A stretch of 64,000 nucleotides of DNA, taken from Desulfothermus sp964427155. Lineage in GTDB: Bacteria > Desulfobacterota > Desulfovibrionia > Desulfovibrionales > Desulfothermaceae. Under the pieces are notes generated by a model. That model had not been told where the DNA came from, did no database searches, and was given only the letters and a program-made list of their open reading frames with translations. Positions 61,638 to 64,000 of the stretch are shown here, piece by piece. Where the stretch lies: positions 1-64,000 of the forward strand of contig CAYRSC010000020.1 in NCBI GenBank assembly GCA_964427155.1, in the 5' to 3' direction. The position numbers were made by a program, and so were the translations under genes. How positions within the stretch are numbered: position 1 is the first letter of the stretch; every line of letters begins with the position of its first letter.

Positions 61638-61667
61638 GATATAGCTTGGCTCAAAAAAACAAGTCAA
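61638..61667 (-). promoter_or_regulatory. Promoter of the pilus operon
   Basis: On the minus strand TTGACT (61667-61662) is followed after 18 bp by TATATC (61643-61638), about 60 bp before the first gene of the operon. Confidence 0.6.
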
Positions 61668-61684
61668 GCACAAAGAACAAAATT

Positions 61685-62644
61685 CTATACCCTTATCCTG
61701 GGGTCCACCACCATATATAACAGGTCAGATATAAATGTCCCCATAAGGACAAGTACAGCAGAGATAAAGTTTAAGGTGAGTATAACAGGATAGTCTCTTG
61801 CAAGGATTGCCTGATAGGCAAGTCTTCCAATCCCTGGCCAGGAAAAGATTGTCTCTATTATCACAGATCCACCGATGAGCCCTGGCAGGATGAGTCCAAA
61901 CATGGTCACAAAGGGGAGGAGGGCATTTCTAAGGGCGTGTTTATATATCACCACATCCTCCTTCAGGCCCTTTGCCCGGGCAGTCCTTATATAATCAGCC
62001 CCCTCCACCTCCAACATCTGATTTCTCACGTAGCGAGACAATATAGCAATCCCTCCTGCTGCAGACAGTATTGAGGGTAGCATAAGATGCCATATCCTAT
62101 CCATAATGTTCTGGAGGAATGAGGAGGAGGATAATCCAAAGGTCTTTATCCCAATAACCGGCACATGAAAAAGGGTTACCACCAGTATAATAAGCACATA
62201 GGCAAAAAAGAACCCAGGAATGGAAATAAGGAAATATGCAAAAAAGGTGGTAGTGCGGTCAAAAACCGATCCCCTTTTGATGGCCCCTGCTATCCCCACA
62301 GGGAAGGCCATGGTCCAGGTGAGTAAGGTGCCCACCACAAAGAGGGGGAGGCTGTTTAAGAACCTTTCCCATATCTTTTTTAACACTGGTCTATTGTCCT
62401 GCCATGAGACGCTCTTTCCTGTAAACAGGTCTTTGTAAAATAAAAAGTATTGTTCATAAAGGGGTTTATCAAGATGAAAATATCTTTGAAACCTCTTTAA
62501 CAACTGTGGAGTAAATTTAGGATTCATGGGATTTATTTGAGAGGGCTTTCCCGGGGCAAGATATATTATCAAAAAAGAGATAATTGAGACAAAAAACAGG
62601 GTAATGAGTTTCTGAAACACACTTCTTATTATAAACTCCACCAT
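61685..62644 (-). CDS. DppB/OppB-type ABC transporter permease
   Basis: The 319-residue protein has six membrane spans, the N-terminal RSVFQKLITLFFVSIISFL helix and the binding-protein-dependent permease loop EGADYIRTARAKGLKEDVV (~225) that contacts the ATPase. This is the DppB/OppB type for peptides or nickel. It has a strong AGAGGAGGGAATTTA ribosome-binding site and lies 15 bp after the binding-protein gene. Confidence 0.92.
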   Translation of the reverse strand: MVEFIIRSVFQKLITLFFVSIISFLIIYLAPGKPSQINPMNPKFTPQLLKRFQRYFHLDKPLYEQYFLFYKDLFTGKSVSWQDNRPVLKKIWERFLNSLPLFVVGTLLTWTMAFPVGIAGAIKRGSVFDRTTTFFAYFLISIPGFFFAYVLIILVVTLFHVPVIGIKTFGLSSSSFLQNIMDRIWHLMLPSILSAAGGIAILSRYVRNQMLEVEGADYIRTARAKGLKEDVVIYKHALRNALLPFVTMFGLILPGLIGGSVIIETIFSWPGIGRLAYQAILARDYPVILTLNFISAVLVLMGTFISDLLYMVVDPRIRV

Positions 62645-62659
62645 TAAATTCCCTCCTCT

Positions 62660-64000
62660 TTATGGAGAAAATTCAGGCACCTTTGGCAGCTTTATCCATT
62701 TATTAAAGTAATAGGAAAAATCTCCCGTGGGAGTAGGAGTAATCCTCTTATAGAGGACCCTTCCCTGTTTATCCCTCTCCATTATTACTATCCTCCTATC
62801 CAAGACCACTGTCCACTTGCGAACAAACAAAAAGGTATAGGGACACTCATACGCTATAAGACGATGAAGTTCATGGCAGTACTCCACCTGCTTTTTATGA
62901 TTGTATTCCCTTCTTATCTTTTCAATGAGCATATCCGCCCTTTTGTTCTTAAATCCCACAAAATTTAATTGATATGGATGTGTCTGGGAAGAGTGCCATA
63001 TCTGATATAGGTCTGGTTCTATAGACATCATCCATCCCAGTATCACCGCATCAAAGTCCAGCTTGTTTATCCGCTGCTGGATAAATACCGACCACTCCAG
63101 CACGTCAGTGGATACATCCACCCCTATCTTTTTCCACTCATCCTGAACAATGGCCAGAATCGCCTTTCTGATCTCATTTCCAGAGTTGGTAATCAGTGTG
63201 AACTGGAGCCGTCTCCCATTCTTCTCCAGCCATCCATCCTTCCCTCTATGCCATCCAGCCTCCTTTAATATCTCCAGGGATTTTTCAGGGTCATAGGGAA
63301 TGGGTTTTACGCTCTTATCATAATAGTCTGTTTGCTTCACAAAAGGACCTGTAATGCGCTCTGCCTGACCATATAGGACATATTTTATTATCCTGTTTAC
63401 ATCTATTGCCATGGAAAGAGCAAGCCTCACCCTCCTGTCTTTAAATGGGAATCTCCTCATGTTATATCCAATATAGGTATATCCAAAGGAGGTGCCAGAA
63501 AAACACTGAAAGCGACTATCGTGCTTGAACCTATCTACCTGATGGGGTTCAGGGGAGTATATATCCAGGGTGCCAGCGTAAAACTCCATCTCCTGGGTGA
63601 GTTTGTCAGGGATTATACGAAATATATATTCCCTATAGTTTGGGGGTCCTTCCCAATACCTGTCAAAACGGGTGAGGATAATATACTGGGCAGATTTCCA
63701 CTCCTTGAACTTAAAAGGTCCACATCCCACTGGATGACGATTAAAGGAGCTGTCACGGATGGTGAAAGTGGCGGGATCCATCCCCCGTTTAATGGCCTCT
63801 CTTCTCAGGGCAGAAGAATTTAATAAGTGTTCGGGCAATATACCAATGGACCAGGAGGCAAGGGCCGGAGAATACAACCTCTTATAGATCACCTTCACAG
63901 TGTATCTATCTATTATCTTTACCTCTTTTACAGGCTCAAAATCAGAGATACGAGGGGATAGGTTTCGGGGATTCATTATGGCCTCATAAGTAAATTTTAC
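62660..64000 (-). CDS. Peptide ABC transporter substrate-binding protein, 5' end missing
   Basis: The frame stays open to the window edge, where codons for VKFTYEAIMNPRNLSPR precede the first in-window ATG (63976), so the true start lies outside. It is a family 5 extracellular solute-binding protein: SWSIGILPEHLL, FNRHPVGCGPFKFKEW, FDRYWEGPPNYREYIFRII and the C-terminal NKLDFDAVILGWM. It binds oligopeptides or similar ligands in the periplasm for the permease that follows. Confidence 0.93.
   Translation of the reverse strand, partial: VKFTYEAIMNPRNLSPRISDFEPVKEVKIIDRYTVKVIYKRLYSPALASWSIGILPEHLLNSSALRREAIKRGMDPATFTIRDSSFNRHPVGCGPFKFKEWKSAQYIILTRFDRYWEGPPNYREYIFRIIPDKLTQEMEFYAGTLDIYSPEPHQVDRFKHDSRFQCFSGTSFGYTYIGYNMRRFPFKDRRVRLALSMAIDVNRIIKYVLYGQAERITGPFVKQTDYYDKSVKPIPYDPEKSLEILKEAGWHRGKDGWLEKNGRRLQFTLITNSGNEIRKAILAIVQDEWKKIGVDVSTDVLEWSVFIQQRINKLDFDAVILGWMMSIEPDLYQIWHSSQTHPYQLNFVGFKNKRADMLIEKIRREYNHKKQVEYCHELHRLIAYECPYTFLFVRKWTVVLDRRIVIMERDKQGRVLYKRITPTPTGDFSYYFNKWIKLPKVPEFSP

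Noticed and set aside
1..64000. CRISPR arrays, rRNA genes, prophage
   Set aside because: No regularly spaced repeats, rRNA motifs or phage structural genes were seen anywhere in the window; only the IS1 fragment near the left edge is clearly mobile in origin.

Overview
The window looks like chromosome from a strictly anaerobic bacterium of the Desulfobacterota (deltaproteobacterial) type, probably a thermophile with sulfur-based energy metabolism. This rests on two heterodisulfide-reductase (Hdr) gene sets, a TusA/DsrE sulfur-carrier pair, a FlxABCD-type NADH dehydrogenase module, sigma-54-type regulators, selenoprotein genes and heavy use of AGG, AGA and ATA codons. No 16S rRNA or other decisive taxonomic marker is present, so the assignment is inference.

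Layout. 1-0.8 kb: edge of a Rpn/transposase-like gene, an IS1-family transposase remnant and non-coding DNA. 0.8-2.6 kb (minus): a membrane hydrolase and a PAS sigma-54 activator. 2.7-8.9 kb (plus): a nine-gene sulfur-transfer/Hdr operon (TusA-like, TusA, MvhD-like, two HdrA-type flavoproteins, a small putative DNA-binding protein, HdrC, HdrB, DsrE). 9-12.1 kb (minus): ChlI/ChlD-type metal chelatase ATPases behind a cobalamin riboswitch with a clear terminator, hence probably cobalt chelation. 12.1-36.2 kb: mostly housekeeping genes (comF, MBL hydrolase, nitroreductase, a TPR/pseudo-GGDEF protein, an odd dnaA, acylphosphatase, a cell-wall amidase, glmS, rdgB, rimO, rpsA, sppA, tRNA-Arg, rpsT, pyrF, comEC, a CitE-like lyase).

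36.3-51.4 kb is the most interesting part. It holds flxA-flxB-flxC-flxD and a giant HdrA-NfnB-HdrA fusion (minus), a divergent pair of cysteine-rich GcvH-like proteins (plus), an archaemetzincin, an NtrC-type two-component system whose kinase has an N-terminal Rossmann-like domain, and an HdrD-like (fused HdrC-HdrB) protein. Three of these genes (flxD, the hdrA fusion and hdrD-like) are each interrupted by one in-frame UGA at a position where I recall a cysteine in the family. Each UGA is followed 12-15 nt later by a 7-bp stem with a 4-5 nt loop. I read all three as selenocysteine codons, not as broken genes. Together they would form an NADH- and ferredoxin-linked, flavin-based electron-bifurcating complex acting on a disulfide or disulfide-like substrate.

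51.6-55.2 kb: a PEP-synthase-like protein without the phosphohistidine and PEP-binding domains, and glutamate dehydrogenase. 55.2-61.6 kb (minus): a type IV pilus minor-pilin/PilY1 operon behind a good promoter. 61.7-64 kb (minus): a dipeptide/oligopeptide ABC permease and a substrate-binding protein whose gene runs off the window end.
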